15,535 nt of DNA from Gammaproteobacteria bacterium. GTDB lineage: Bacteria; Pseudomonadota; Gammaproteobacteria; SZUA-229. Below, piece after piece: positions 1 through 6,498 of the stretch. The translations under genes were made by a program, and so were the position numbers. Below the pieces are notes generated by a model that saw only the letters and a program-made list of their open reading frames with translations, made no database searches and was not told the DNA's origin. Numbering within the stretch: position 1 is the first letter of the stretch; every line of letters begins with the position of its first letter. Location of the stretch: positions 1 to 15,535 of the forward strand of contig WFUQ01000081.1 in NCBI GenBank assembly GCA_015484935.1. The letters run 5' to 3'.

Positions 1-1
1 A

Positions 2-556
2 ACAATCCTGGAAACCGAAGGCAACGACACATTCGCTACAGCTAATGCTGGCGGTACTTTACCCACCAAACTCAAGGGTAGTATCGGTGACGCTTCAGCT
101 GCATCGAATGATGTAGACATCTGGTCTTTCAACCTTAATGCTGGCCAAGTCTTTAATGCCAGCCTGGGCTATAACGGTTTATACAACTCTGTTGATGTGA
201 ACCCTGTGATGACCTTGTTCTGGGATAACGGTGGTTCATACTACCCGGTTGCTACAACTGACCCTGACACCTTCGGCACTAGCTTTAATTTCACATCCTG
301 GTCAACCGGTAATTATTTTCTGGCTATCACAGCAGATTTTAATCAAGGCGTAGATGCCTTCGGGAATCTGGCAACAACACCAGGATTTTTAACCACTCAA
401 AATACGCTTGGAACCGCTTTCAGCAGCTTCAATGGCGGCAGCTTTACATCGTTTAACTACACCGTAAATGCTGTCCCTGTACCTGCTGCCGTATGGTTGT
501 TCGGTAGCGGCTTACTTGGTCTGATCGGCGTAGCCCGTCGTCGCAAGCAAGCATAA
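2..556 (+). CDS. PPC-domain secreted protein with PEP-CTERM-type anchor (5' truncated)
   Basis: The reading frame is open from base 2 to the stop at 554-556, giving 184 residues, so the gene begins before the window. The ATG at 197 is an internal methionine, because the codons upstream of it read a domain shared with the protein at 2635-3300 (ETEGNDTF, then NDVDIWSFNLNAGQ). That pattern resembles the bacterial pre-peptidase C-terminal (PPC) domain, a small beta-sandwich of secreted proteins. The C-terminus has VPVPAA, a hydrophobic WLFGSGLLGLIGV segment and the basic tail ARRRKQA. This is the PEP-CTERM/VPxPA type of sorting signal, which exosortase processes at the inner membrane in the course of export to the surface or matrix. 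The secreted-protein gene at 600 follows after 43 bp with no hairpin between, so the two may be co-transcribed. Binding partner and exact role are unknown. Confidence 0.85.
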   Translation, partial: TILETEGNDTFATANAGGTLPTKLKGSIGDASAASNDVDIWSFNLNAGQVFNASLGYNGLYNSVDVNPVMTLFWDNGGSYYPVATTDPDTFGTSFNFTSWSTGNYFLAITADFNQGVDAFGNLATTPGFLTTQNTLGTAFSSFNGGSFTSFNYTVNAVPVPAAVWLFGSGLLGLIGVARRRKQA

Positions 557-586
557 ATTAATTTTGTTAAACATAAAAATTTCAAA

Positions 587-592
587 AGAGGA
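587..592 (+). promoter_or_regulatory. Ribosome binding site that fixes the start at 600
   Basis: AGAGGA lies 7 nt before the ATG at 600. It decides between that ATG, which opens a clean signal peptide, and an in-frame TTG at 564 that would add 12 charged residues in front of the signal peptide. Confidence 0.75.
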
Positions 593-599
593 TTTTTCG

Positions 600-2336
600 A
601 TGAAGTTTATTACTAAAATGACACCTGTCGCTGCTGCCGTTGCTACTGTTCTGGCTACTGCTCCTGCACAGGCTGTTAACTACGAACTTTGGGCATCTGA
701 CCAATCTAACTCTGTGGCTGGTGAATCATCAACTGGCACCAATGGTAGCTTCCTGCAGGTTTTCGACGGCACTGCTGTTGAAGACTACATTGCCGGTACT
801 GGACCAGCTGCAACTCCACTTCCATGTAATGGTGGCGCAACTCCCGGTCCATGCGACTTGCACGCTCTGTTCCCGGAAACGCTGGTCGAATCTGACAGTT
901 CTGGTTTAACCGGTGCCACTCTCGGTAGTGTTACCGGCAATGCTCCCGGAGCTGGCGCTAGTGTCGGCACCGCTTTTGGTCGCTTACATGGCGCTTTACC
1001 CGATCCACAGCATAAATATGTCAACATGAACATGTTCGGTTCTGGTCAGGGTTATATCGGCATCCTGAAAGCTGACACGAAAGAAGCGGTCGCTCTTTTC
1101 CGCGTAACAGGCACCAATGCCGGCCGTTCTAACCACATGTCTTTCTGGGGTTCTGACGGTGAAGCACTGTATATCGCCAATCTTCACGGTCGCATCCTTG
1201 AGCGTATCGACATCGACCGTGATCCAAATGGCAACATCACAGCTGCCCGTTTCAATCAAGCTGCCTCTATGGGCGTGGGTGCAAACACTATCGTCGATGG
1301 CGCAAAAGCCTACACCGGCACTAATGGTGCTGGTAACCTGATGCTGGGTTCTGTTGTCGGTGCATACACTGCTGAAGCGACTGCCTTACTAACGCCTAAC
1401 GGCGAATGTCGACAGAACGGTTGTGGCCTTGGTCCTGATGGTGGTCGTCCTGGTAATGTTATCGTCTGCCCGATCGTCTCATCTAACGACAAAGTTTACA
1501 TCACCTTCGGTGGCGGTGGTCTGCTTGTTGCTGATGGTGCATCTGATACAGATGGCACGATGCAAATCGTCGGTGAATACAGTAACGATGTGATCAATGG
1601 CGCAGGTTGTGGTGGCGTAGAAGCAGGTGGTAACGTCTATCTGAATGCCGGTGCTTCAGCCTCTGGTGCTGGTGCAACTCAGTCCGAGTTCACCATGTAT
1701 CGCCTTACTACTAACTTCCCGGACGCAGGTTCTGCTTATCCCAAGAACTTCCCACGTCCACGCACCATCTATAAAGATGTGAATAACACTGCTACTGGCG
1801 GTGCCACAGATGGACCGGCATCTAATTCAACTGGCCAGCTACCTGTCGCATTCGGTGGTGACCCTGAGTCAACTCGTCGTGACGCACATGGCGCAATCGC
1901 AACTGTATCTGGACACTACGTACACAATGTAGATCGTATTCAAAATACTTCTACGAGTTTTGACGTAGCAACTGGCGCGTCTCTTGAGTACTCTCTGGAA
2001 AATGGTGCCTGTGCAGCCGTCGCTGACTCTGCCGTTCCGGCTGCTGTCGCTGATGACCCGGCTCCGGACTTGATGGATCGCTCTCCAAACGGTGATTTCC
2101 TGTTCTTCGCTGCACGTGGTCCAGTACCTGCAACAGTTAAGCATGCTGCACAAGGTGCTTGTCCTGGCGTAGGTGTTATCTCACTGACCAACGGTGGCAA
2201 ATCAGGTGTTCTGGGCGGCGTAGTACGCACATACAACTCAACTGATACCGCATCAGCCGCTGGTACTTCCGGTGCTTATGCTTACACAGGGACTGAACGC
2301 TCAGACCCACATGGTGTAGCTGTTGTTATCAAGTAA
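600..2336 (+). CDS. Secreted protein of unknown function, probable beta-propeller
   Basis: The product has 578 residues. Residues 1-25 are a Sec signal peptide: MKFITKM, a hydrophobic Ala/Val/Leu core, then APAQA, with cleavage expected before VNYELW. The mature protein is rich in Gly, Ala, Ser and Thr and has repeated blade-like stretches (GYIGILKADTKEAVALFRV; MSFWGSDGEALYIANLHGR; NDKVYITFGGGGLLV), which suggests a beta-propeller. Several His sit in conserved-looking spots (NHMSFW, DAHGAIA, SDPHGVAV). Eight Cys are present, an even number compatible with disulfides. No PEP-CTERM or LPXTG-type anchor is visible, so it is probably periplasmic or released. Codon choice leans to GGT, GCT, CGT and CTG, unlike the gene at 3423, and together with the good Shine-Dalgarno and strong terminator this suggests high expression. 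I do not recognise a named family. The beta-propeller call is inference. Confidence 0.8.
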   Translation: MKFITKMTPVAAAVATVLATAPAQAVNYELWASDQSNSVAGESSTGTNGSFLQVFDGTAVEDYIAGTGPAATPLPCNGGATPGPCDLHALFPETLVESDSSGLTGATLGSVTGNAPGAGASVGTAFGRLHGALPDPQHKYVNMNMFGSGQGYIGILKADTKEAVALFRVTGTNAGRSNHMSFWGSDGEALYIANLHGRILERIDIDRDPNGNITAARFNQAASMGVGANTIVDGAKAYTGTNGAGNLMLGSVVGAYTAEATALLTPNGECRQNGCGLGPDGGRPGNVIVCPIVSSNDKVYITFGGGGLLVADGASDTDGTMQIVGEYSNDVINGAGCGGVEAGGNVYLNAGASASGAGATQSEFTMYRLTTNFPDAGSAYPKNFPRPRTIYKDVNNTATGGATDGPASNSTGQLPVAFGGDPESTRRDAHGAIATVSGHYVHNVDRIQNTSTSFDVATGASLEYSLENGACAAVADSAVPAAVADDPAPDLMDRSPNGDFLFFAARGPVPATVKHAAQGACPGVGVISLTNGGKSGVLGGVVRTYNSTDTASAAGTSGAYAYTGTERSDPHGVAVVIK

Positions 2337-2351
2337 GTTGGAGTGATAACG

Positions 2352-2379
2352 CTGTATTAACTGTTCTCAGTTAATACAG
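2352..2379 (+). repeat. Perfect 12-bp inverted repeat with 4-nt loop downstream of the secreted-protein gene
   Basis: CTGTATTAACTG (2352-2363) and CAGTTAATACAG (2368-2379) are exact reverse complements around the loop TTCT. The hairpin starts 15 bp after the stop codon. It has no T-run behind it (GTTAGAAAA follows), so it is not itself a standard intrinsic terminator. It could protect the mRNA 3' end, be a processing site, or bind a protein as DNA. Confidence 0.8.
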
Positions 2380-2384
2380 GTTAG

Positions 2385-2415
2385 AAAAGGGCGGTCCATA
2401 AGGGCCGCCTTTTTT
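2385..2415 (+). terminator. Intrinsic terminator after the secreted-protein gene
   Basis: The stem GGCGGTCC (2390-2397) pairs with GGGCCGCC (2402-2409) with one G-U wobble around the loop ATAA, and six T follow (2410-2415). The A-run upstream (2385-2388) can also pair with the T-run, so the structure may act in both directions. It closes the transcript of the gene at 600-2336 and separates it from the PPC gene at 2635. Confidence 0.9.
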
Positions 2416-2634
2416 ATTCTCTCATCACCTCTGTCAGAATCTCTTACACTCTACTTGTTATCACGAAACGATTTCTTTAGGCAGCAGACACACAGGGTGT
2501 AACCACCTGATATATATAGATTTATACCTAAAACCTGTATTATGGTATGACTCTTGCTAGCGTTAATGTATGTCTTGTAACCCGCCAGATACAGATGTGC
2601 GGTCAACTATTTACAACCTTATTTCGGAGTTACC
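2416..2634 (+). promoter_or_regulatory. Intergenic region upstream of the second PPC gene, probable promoter
   Basis: No credible gene lies here. Because a strong terminator precedes it, the gene at 2635 should have its own promoter in this stretch. The best -10 candidate is TATTAT at 2538-2543, preceded directly by TG. The -35 position 17 bp upstream (TATAGA) is poor. An AT-rich run, TATATATAGA, covers 2511-2520, and a small imperfect hairpin (CAGGGTG-TAAC-CACCTG) lies just before it. The exact promoter cannot be fixed from the sequence. Confidence 0.3.
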
Positions 2635-3300
2635 ATGTATATCAATACTATATTGAAAGCCCTGACCCGCCACCTTAGCCTGTTGTTCTTTTCCGGTCTG
2701 AGCATGATGGTCATCACCACCGCTGTTCAGGCAGCAACCGAAACAGAGCTCAACAACAATTTTTCGGACGCTGATGTCGCCAGTCCCGGCATTAACACCG
2801 GCATCGTTGGAGACCTGACTGTTGGATCAAATGATGCTGATTTCTGGAAATTCAATCTGACAGCTGGCTCTGGCTTTGGTGCCAGCATCACCACCGGAGC
2901 GAGTGCTGATATCAATGGCTTTGACCCTATCATCGTCTTATTCATGCAAGATGGGAGCAACTACTACCCTGTTGCTGCAAACAACCCGGATGCGTTTTCT
3001 ACCAGTTTCGGCTTTACCCCCTGGCTGAGTGGTACTTATTATCTAACTGTGTCAGCGGCCGGTAATTCCCCTCAAGACATGTTCAACAATAATCAGTACG
3101 ACTCCGCTTTCTGGTCCAATGAATCTCTGGGGCTGGGTACCTATTTTGACCATTTCCAGAACACAGGCTTTTCATCTTTTGATTACAATCTGAATCTCAC
3201 TGGCGCTGTCAGCACTGTACCTGTTCCTGCATCCATCTGGCTTTTTACCAGTGGCCTGCTCGGTCTTTTAGGACTGCACAAGCGAAAAAGCAGAGCGTAG
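2635..3300 (+). CDS. PPC-domain secreted protein with PEP-CTERM-type anchor
   Basis: The product has 221 residues. CGGAG lies a few bases before the ATG. Residues 1-33 form a signal peptide ending AVQA, with cleavage before ATETEL. Residues about 35-190 align by eye with the protein at 2-556: ETELNNNF, NDADFWKFNLTAG, then SNYYPVAANNPDAFSTSFGF against SYYPVATTDPDTFGTSFNF. This fits a PPC-like beta-sandwich. The C-terminus (195-221) has VPVPAS, the hydrophobic WLFTSGLLGLLGL, and the basic tail HKRKSRA, a PEP-CTERM/VPxPA sorting signal. The protein is probably processed by an exosortase encoded elsewhere. It and the first protein are clearly paralogues on either side of the large secreted protein, which suggests a duplication. 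The specific function is unknown. Confidence 0.88.
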   Translation: MYINTILKALTRHLSLLFFSGLSMMVITTAVQAATETELNNNFSDADVASPGINTGIVGDLTVGSNDADFWKFNLTAGSGFGASITTGASADINGFDPIIVLFMQDGSNYYPVAANNPDAFSTSFGFTPWLSGTYYLTVSAAGNSPQDMFNNNQYDSAFWSNESLGLGTYFDHFQNTGFSSFDYNLNLTGAVSTVPVPASIWLFTSGLLGLLGLHKRKSRA

Positions 3301-3375
3301 ATTATCTGAATGTACCGACAAACAGCTGGTCTCTATCGGATTTCTGGATAACCCATCGTAGTTTCCGGAGACCTT

Positions 3376-3417
3376 ATGCCAACGAATAATTCGTCGTTCG
3401 TTCTGTCTGGGTCGTAA
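3376..3417 (+). CDS. 13-codon leader ORF (possible)
   Basis: GGAG at 3367-3370 lies 5 nt before an ATG that opens a 13-residue reading frame (MPTNNSSSFVLSGS after the start) closed by TAA at 3415-3417. The stop is 5 nt before the ATG of the membrane protein at 3423, which lacks a good Shine-Dalgarno of its own. This arrangement suits a leader peptide whose translation delivers ribosomes to the next gene. It could also be chance. The two frames differ, so it is not simply an N-terminal extension of the next gene. Confidence 0.35.
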   Translation: MPTNNSSFVLSGS

Positions 3418-3422
3418 GCAAA

Positions 3423-4088
3423 ATGTCACCACACAAAATCTTCGATACAATAAGTTCAAGCCCTATTACCGGCATAGCCAGCGCGGTTATCATCGCCTGT
3501 GTAACCATACTGATCGTTAATATTGCCGACGAGGATACCAACACCCACAAGCCTCTCTATAAGCACATGAACGATACAGGCATAAATACAGACGAGAGTG
3601 ATAACCAACGGGTCAATTTTGACTACGAAGAAACAAAGACCTACACCAGCAACACTAGCGATGGTTACAAGGCATCAGAGCCTTCGTCACATCCTTATTA
3701 CAACTCTGCCAGTAAAGATAAAGCGATGGCTGACAAAGTTCCTTATCATCCTTCATCCTCTGGCATACCACGCACAGCTGACACAGCTGATTCCGCAGTC
3801 CCTGAGAACACTGTAACGATCTTCTCTCCAGGCTTCTCCTCACAATCTGCCGGTAAAGCTACCGGCGTCGACCCTGAGGAGGGCGACTCGAGTGATCGCG
3901 TGCCCGATAGCACTGACCCCGACATCGTCTATCCGATAACGAGTGAACATAGTGTACAGATCGACCTTGATGAAACTCAAACTATAAGCTGCCGGCCTGT
4001 CGTTGAAAACGGGCCGGCATGCATGTGTACATTAACGATCACTGATCTCACAGGAACAGTGGTTGAATTAATGGATAACTGTGGTTAA
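3423..4088 (+). CDS. Single-pass membrane protein with Cys-containing C-terminal tail, unknown function
   Basis: The product has 221 residues. A short polar N-terminus is followed by one membrane segment at about residues 15-34 (PITGIASAVIIACVTILIV). Residues about 35-175 are rich in Ser, Thr, Asp, Pro and Tyr and look disordered. A compact C-terminal piece of about 45 residues (QIDLDETQTISCRPV onward) contains Cys190, Cys200, Cys202 and Cys220, possibly two disulfides, which would place the tail outside the cytoplasm. No family is recognised. ATA and other less favoured codons are frequent, in contrast to the gene at 600. The ribosome binding site is weak and the 13-codon ORF ending at 3417 may supply ribosomes. 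Three hairpins lie in or at the end of its 3' half. It could be a fast-evolving lineage-specific gene. The frame is uninterrupted but the protein evidence is modest. Confidence 0.6.
   Translation: MSPHKIFDTISSSPITGIASAVIIACVTILIVNIADEDTNTHKPLYKHMNDTGINTDESDNQRVNFDYEETKTYTSNTSDGYKASEPSSHPYYNSASKDKAMADKVPYHPSSSGIPRTADTADSAVPENTVTIFSPGFSSQSAGKATGVDPEEGDSSDRVPDSTDPDIVYPITSEHSVQIDLDETQTISCRPVVENGPACMCTLTITDLTGTVVELMDNCG
3849..3866 (+). repeat. 7-bp GC-rich hairpin inside the membrane-protein gene
   Basis: GCCGGTA (3849-3855) and TACCGGC (3860-3866) are exact reverse complements around the loop AAGC. It lies inside the coding sequence and no T-run follows. Confidence 0.6.
3990..4019 (+). repeat. 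GC-rich hairpin near the 3' end of the membrane-protein gene
   Basis: TGCCGGCC (3990-3997) and GGCCGGCA (4012-4019) are perfect reverse complements. The stem extends inward by a T-G wobble and two further pairs, giving 11 pairs with an 8-nt loop. It encodes the Cys190-Cys200 interval of the protein. No T-run follows, so it is not a standard terminator. Confidence 0.65.
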
Positions 4089-4098
4089 CTTGTTATCC
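4073..4098 (+). repeat. Inverted repeat spanning the stop codon of the membrane-protein gene
   Basis: GGATAAC (4073-4079) and GTTATCC (4092-4098) are exact reverse complements with a 12-nt loop that contains the TAA stop (4086-4088). It might be a weak transcription end or slow degradation from the 3' end, but the T-run of an intrinsic terminator is missing. Confidence 0.5.
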
Positions 4099-4147
4099 TG
4101 AATCGTTCTAATATTCACTACCTGGGTACTTACCGAGAAACAACATA

Positions 4148-5230
4148 ATGAGACATAAATATATCTTTATCGCATTAACCACTTTATCACTCGTCTCTAC
4201 GAATTCTCTTGCTACTGAGAACAATGACTTCGGTCGAAAACATATTTTGATCTCCGCTGAACCCGCCGCAAAAGAACTCATCACCAGGGTTGCGTCGAAG
4301 GTAGACAAAAAATATCTGGCAGCAGAACCTAAAATCGAATTTCGAACTAACAGGAAAGCACTCAAGGTCTTTTGTCTTGGTACTGGTCCTTCCTATCCAG
4401 ACATTGTCGCCACGACACGCCCGATGAACGAAAACGAATTCAAGCGTTGCCGAGAGAGGGAAGCTGGCGATATCATCCAGGTTAAATTCGGCTATGAAGC
4501 CCTTGTGCTTGCCTCTGCTAAAAAATCATTGCCTCTTCAGCTCGATCAACGCAAACTGTACCTTGCTCTCGCCAGAGATATCCCCGACCCGAAATCCGAT
4601 TCACAAGGCAGACTAGTCGCCAATCCATACACGACCTGGAAGCAGATTGATCCTGATGCCAAAAAGACCAGGATTAAAATATACGGCCCTGCTGAAAACT
4701 CCCGTAATGAACGCTCGGTCAGGATATTAGCTCTGGAAGGCGGTTGTCGTACATGGGATTGGGTACCAGAGATGAAGAACATACAACGTAGCTATCGTCT
4801 TTATCGTGTGATCTGTAATGAACCACGAGAAGATGGTGTCTATATCAAATCTGACAAAGATGACGATAATCTAACCAGTAAGCTTCTTACAGATACCAAC
4901 AGCATCGGCCTGATGGATTACAATACGTGGGTACAATCAAAGGATAAATTAAAGGCTTATCCTATTAACGGCCTGCCTCCTACCCTCGGAACAATCAGCA
5001 AAGGACTCTATCCACTCTCACGCCCTTACTATGCCTACATTAAAGTCTCCAGCCTAAAGAAGCTCCGAGGTGTATCACATCTGATGAACGAGCTACTCGA
5101 TGAAAAGACGTTGGGGGCAGATGGTTACCTTACTGAAATGGGGATGGTCGCGATGCCGGAAAAAGAACTGAAACGCGAGATAACGCAAGCATCCGAATTC
5201 GCAGTGATGGAGTCACCGGACCCCTCATGA
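4148..5230 (+). CDS. PstS-like periplasmic substrate-binding protein
   Basis: The product has 360 residues. Residues 1-22 are a Sec signal peptide (MRHKYIFIAL, hydrophobic core, then NSLA). The rest resembles the phosphate-binding PstS/PBP-like family: a PDIVATTRPMNENEF segment at about 84-98, where PstS proteins have their SRP-type ligand loop, then KFGYEALVLA at 113-122 and YPLSRPYYAYIK at 288-299, a hallmark of the second lobe. Four Cys (76, 101, 200, 223) in the mature part could form two disulfides. No pstC, pstA, pstB or phoU gene is near, so it may act as a binding or sensing protein and not as part of a local transporter. The ligand cannot be told from the sequence. A purine-rich CGAGAAA precedes the ATG. 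The dioxygenase gene at 5248 follows after 17 bp and is probably co-transcribed. Confidence 0.72.
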   Translation: MRHKYIFIALTTLSLVSTNSLATENNDFGRKHILISAEPAAKELITRVASKVDKKYLAAEPKIEFRTNRKALKVFCLGTGPSYPDIVATTRPMNENEFKRCREREAGDIIQVKFGYEALVLASAKKSLPLQLDQRKLYLALARDIPDPKSDSQGRLVANPYTTWKQIDPDAKKTRIKIYGPAENSRNERSVRILALEGGCRTWDWVPEMKNIQRSYRLYRVICNEPREDGVYIKSDKDDDNLTSKLLTDTNSIGLMDYNTWVQSKDKLKAYPINGLPPTLGTISKGLYPLSRPYYAYIKVSSLKKLRGVSHLMNELLDEKTLGADGYLTEMGMVAMPEKELKREITQASEFAVMESPDPS

Positions 5231-5247
5231 CGACAGGCGACTGATCT

Positions 5248-5859
5248 ATGAAAAACCTGATACTTATAAAGGACGTGCTGCCCACTGCATATTGGCGAGA
5301 CCTGCATGGTGTTATAGCGCATCCTGATTTTCCATGGCTCTACTCTCCAGAAGTCTCCGTCGACATCAAGGAAAATCCATTTAAACAGAACCCTGAAATC
5401 GTCAAGAGCTGCGGGTTTACCAATACGCTGTACTTCGACGGCGCGTCCTCACCACACTGGGATCTGATCAGGCCCATGATCTATATCATGTCACACAAAT
5501 CTGGCATTCCTGCTCTGACAAAATCGGTAACGACTTACCGCTGCAAAGCTAATCTTCAGACACAACTGAATAACAGCACTAAAGACAACTACAATATGCC
5601 CCACATCGATCCGGCGTTTTTTGAAAAGGAAGGGGACAACTGGATATTTCTCTATTATCTTGACGATGCGGATGGTGAAACATTCATCTTCAACGAAGTC
5701 GCTGAGGACGGTCGTCCCGACAAATTGACCATACGAAAACGTATCACACCAAAAGCGAACACTGGTGTATTGTTCAGAGATAATATCTTCCATGCCAGCA
5801 GCAACCCGATCTACAGCCGCAGGCGCATGAACCTCAACTTCAACCTTCTTGTCGGTTGA
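5248..5859 (+). CDS. Fe(II)/2-oxoglutarate-dependent dioxygenase, phage-like type
   Basis: The product has 203 residues and is probably cytoplasmic, as no signal peptide is seen. The double-stranded beta-helix motif of the 2OG-Fe(II) oxygenases is readable. HID at residues 119-121 (NMPHIDPAFF) supplies the first two metal ligands. FLYYLDDADGETFIFNE (about 134-150) is the following strand pair. His182 (DNIFHASSNP) is the third ligand, and an Arg at about 191-193 (YSRRRMNLNF) is placed to bind the 2OG carboxylate. The small size and the DGETFIFNE and HASSNP wording remind me of oxygenases found in cyanophages and other marine phages. The substrate (protein, nucleotide or small molecule) cannot be inferred. 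It lies 17 bp behind the PstS-like gene and ends 4 bp from a second, different 2OG oxygenase on the opposite strand. Confidence 0.8.
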   Translation: MKNLILIKDVLPTAYWRDLHGVIAHPDFPWLYSPEVSVDIKENPFKQNPEIVKSCGFTNTLYFDGASSPHWDLIRPMIYIMSHKSGIPALTKSVTTYRCKANLQTQLNNSTKDNYNMPHIDPAFFEKEGDNWIFLYYLDDADGETFIFNEVAEDGRPDKLTIRKRITPKANTGVLFRDNIFHASSNPIYSRRRMNLNFNLLVG

Positions 5860-5863
5860 TACA

Positions 5864-6457
5864 TTACCTGAACGCATTCCCATGTACCCACGCTACCAGC
5901 GAATAGCGTTGGCCACGGGTGATCGGTTTCACTTGATGATGCAAGAATGACGGGAAGAAGATAATAGAACCCTGCTGTTTCATGGCGATGTCCCTGACTT
6001 TCATAAATTCCAGATCACCCCCCTTATAATCTTCTTCCGCCGATAGTTGAATAGACAGACTCAGTTTCCTCGTCGAGTTATCACCTTCACCCAGATCCAT
6101 ATGCCAGTCATAATGGTCTCCAGCTTGATAACTCGCCAGCTGTATCGCTTCGATACCTGTCAGATCGTATCCATAAGCATCCGCATTGACCTGTTGGATC
6201 TCTCTGCCCAGCTTGTCGTACAACCAGTTACTCGCCTCATCGTGCAGCAGATAGGTAACATCCGATCGACGTGTGCGCTCGTTGATATCCTGTTCACTCC
6301 CCAGCGAGCCCGGGACGACCGTCTGCGATGAACCCAGGGCGATCACTCTAGCGCATTCTTCCGGTGTCAGAAACCCGGCCTTCGTCGCGACCATCATCAC
6401 CCGGTCATTTTTCTTTGGCTCAGACACCGAGCTCAATAATGTGTGTATCCCAGACAT
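5864..6457 (-). CDS. 2OG-Fe(II) oxygenase, prolyl-4-hydroxylase-like
   Basis: The product has 197 residues. After an N-terminal helical part (FLTPEECARVIALG) the catalytic fold shows YDWHMDLG with the HxD pair His119/Asp121, RKLSLSIQLS (130-139), YKGGDLEF (144-151), FFPSFLHHQVKPITRG with His173 or His174 as third Fe ligand, and Arg184 in RYSLVAWVHG as the 2OG anchor. This wording matches the 2OG-Fe(II) oxygenase group that includes PKHD/prolyl-4-hydroxylase-like proteins of bacteria and cyanophages. The expected reaction is hydroxylation with decarboxylation of 2OG to succinate. The substrate is unknown. An in-frame stop directly precedes the ATG, so the start is fixed. AAGGAG lies 11 nt upstream, slightly long spacing. 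It lies 41 bp behind mnmG on the same strand with no hairpin between, so it is probably co-transcribed with mnmG. Confidence 0.85.
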   Translation of the reverse strand: MSGIHTLLSSVSEPKKNDRVMMVATKAGFLTPEECARVIALGSSQTVVPGSLGSEQDINERTRRSDVTYLLHDEASNWLYDKLGREIQQVNADAYGYDLTGIEAIQLASYQAGDHYDWHMDLGEGDNSTRKLSLSIQLSAEEDYKGGDLEFMKVRDIAMKQQGSIIFFPSFLHHQVKPITRGQRYSLVAWVHGNAFR

Positions 6458-6498
6458 CTACAATGTGGCTCCTTTTCTCTGCTCCAGGTTTACGCCTG

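Noticed and set aside
197..556. ATG at 197 as the start of the first gene
   Set aside because: The same frame is open to the window edge and its upstream codons encode residues shared with the paralogue at 2635, so 197 is internal and the gene is truncated by the window.
564..599. TTG at 564 as the start of the 578-residue secreted protein
   Set aside because: It would place 12 polar residues in front of a signal peptide, and the AGAGGA site fits the ATG at 600.
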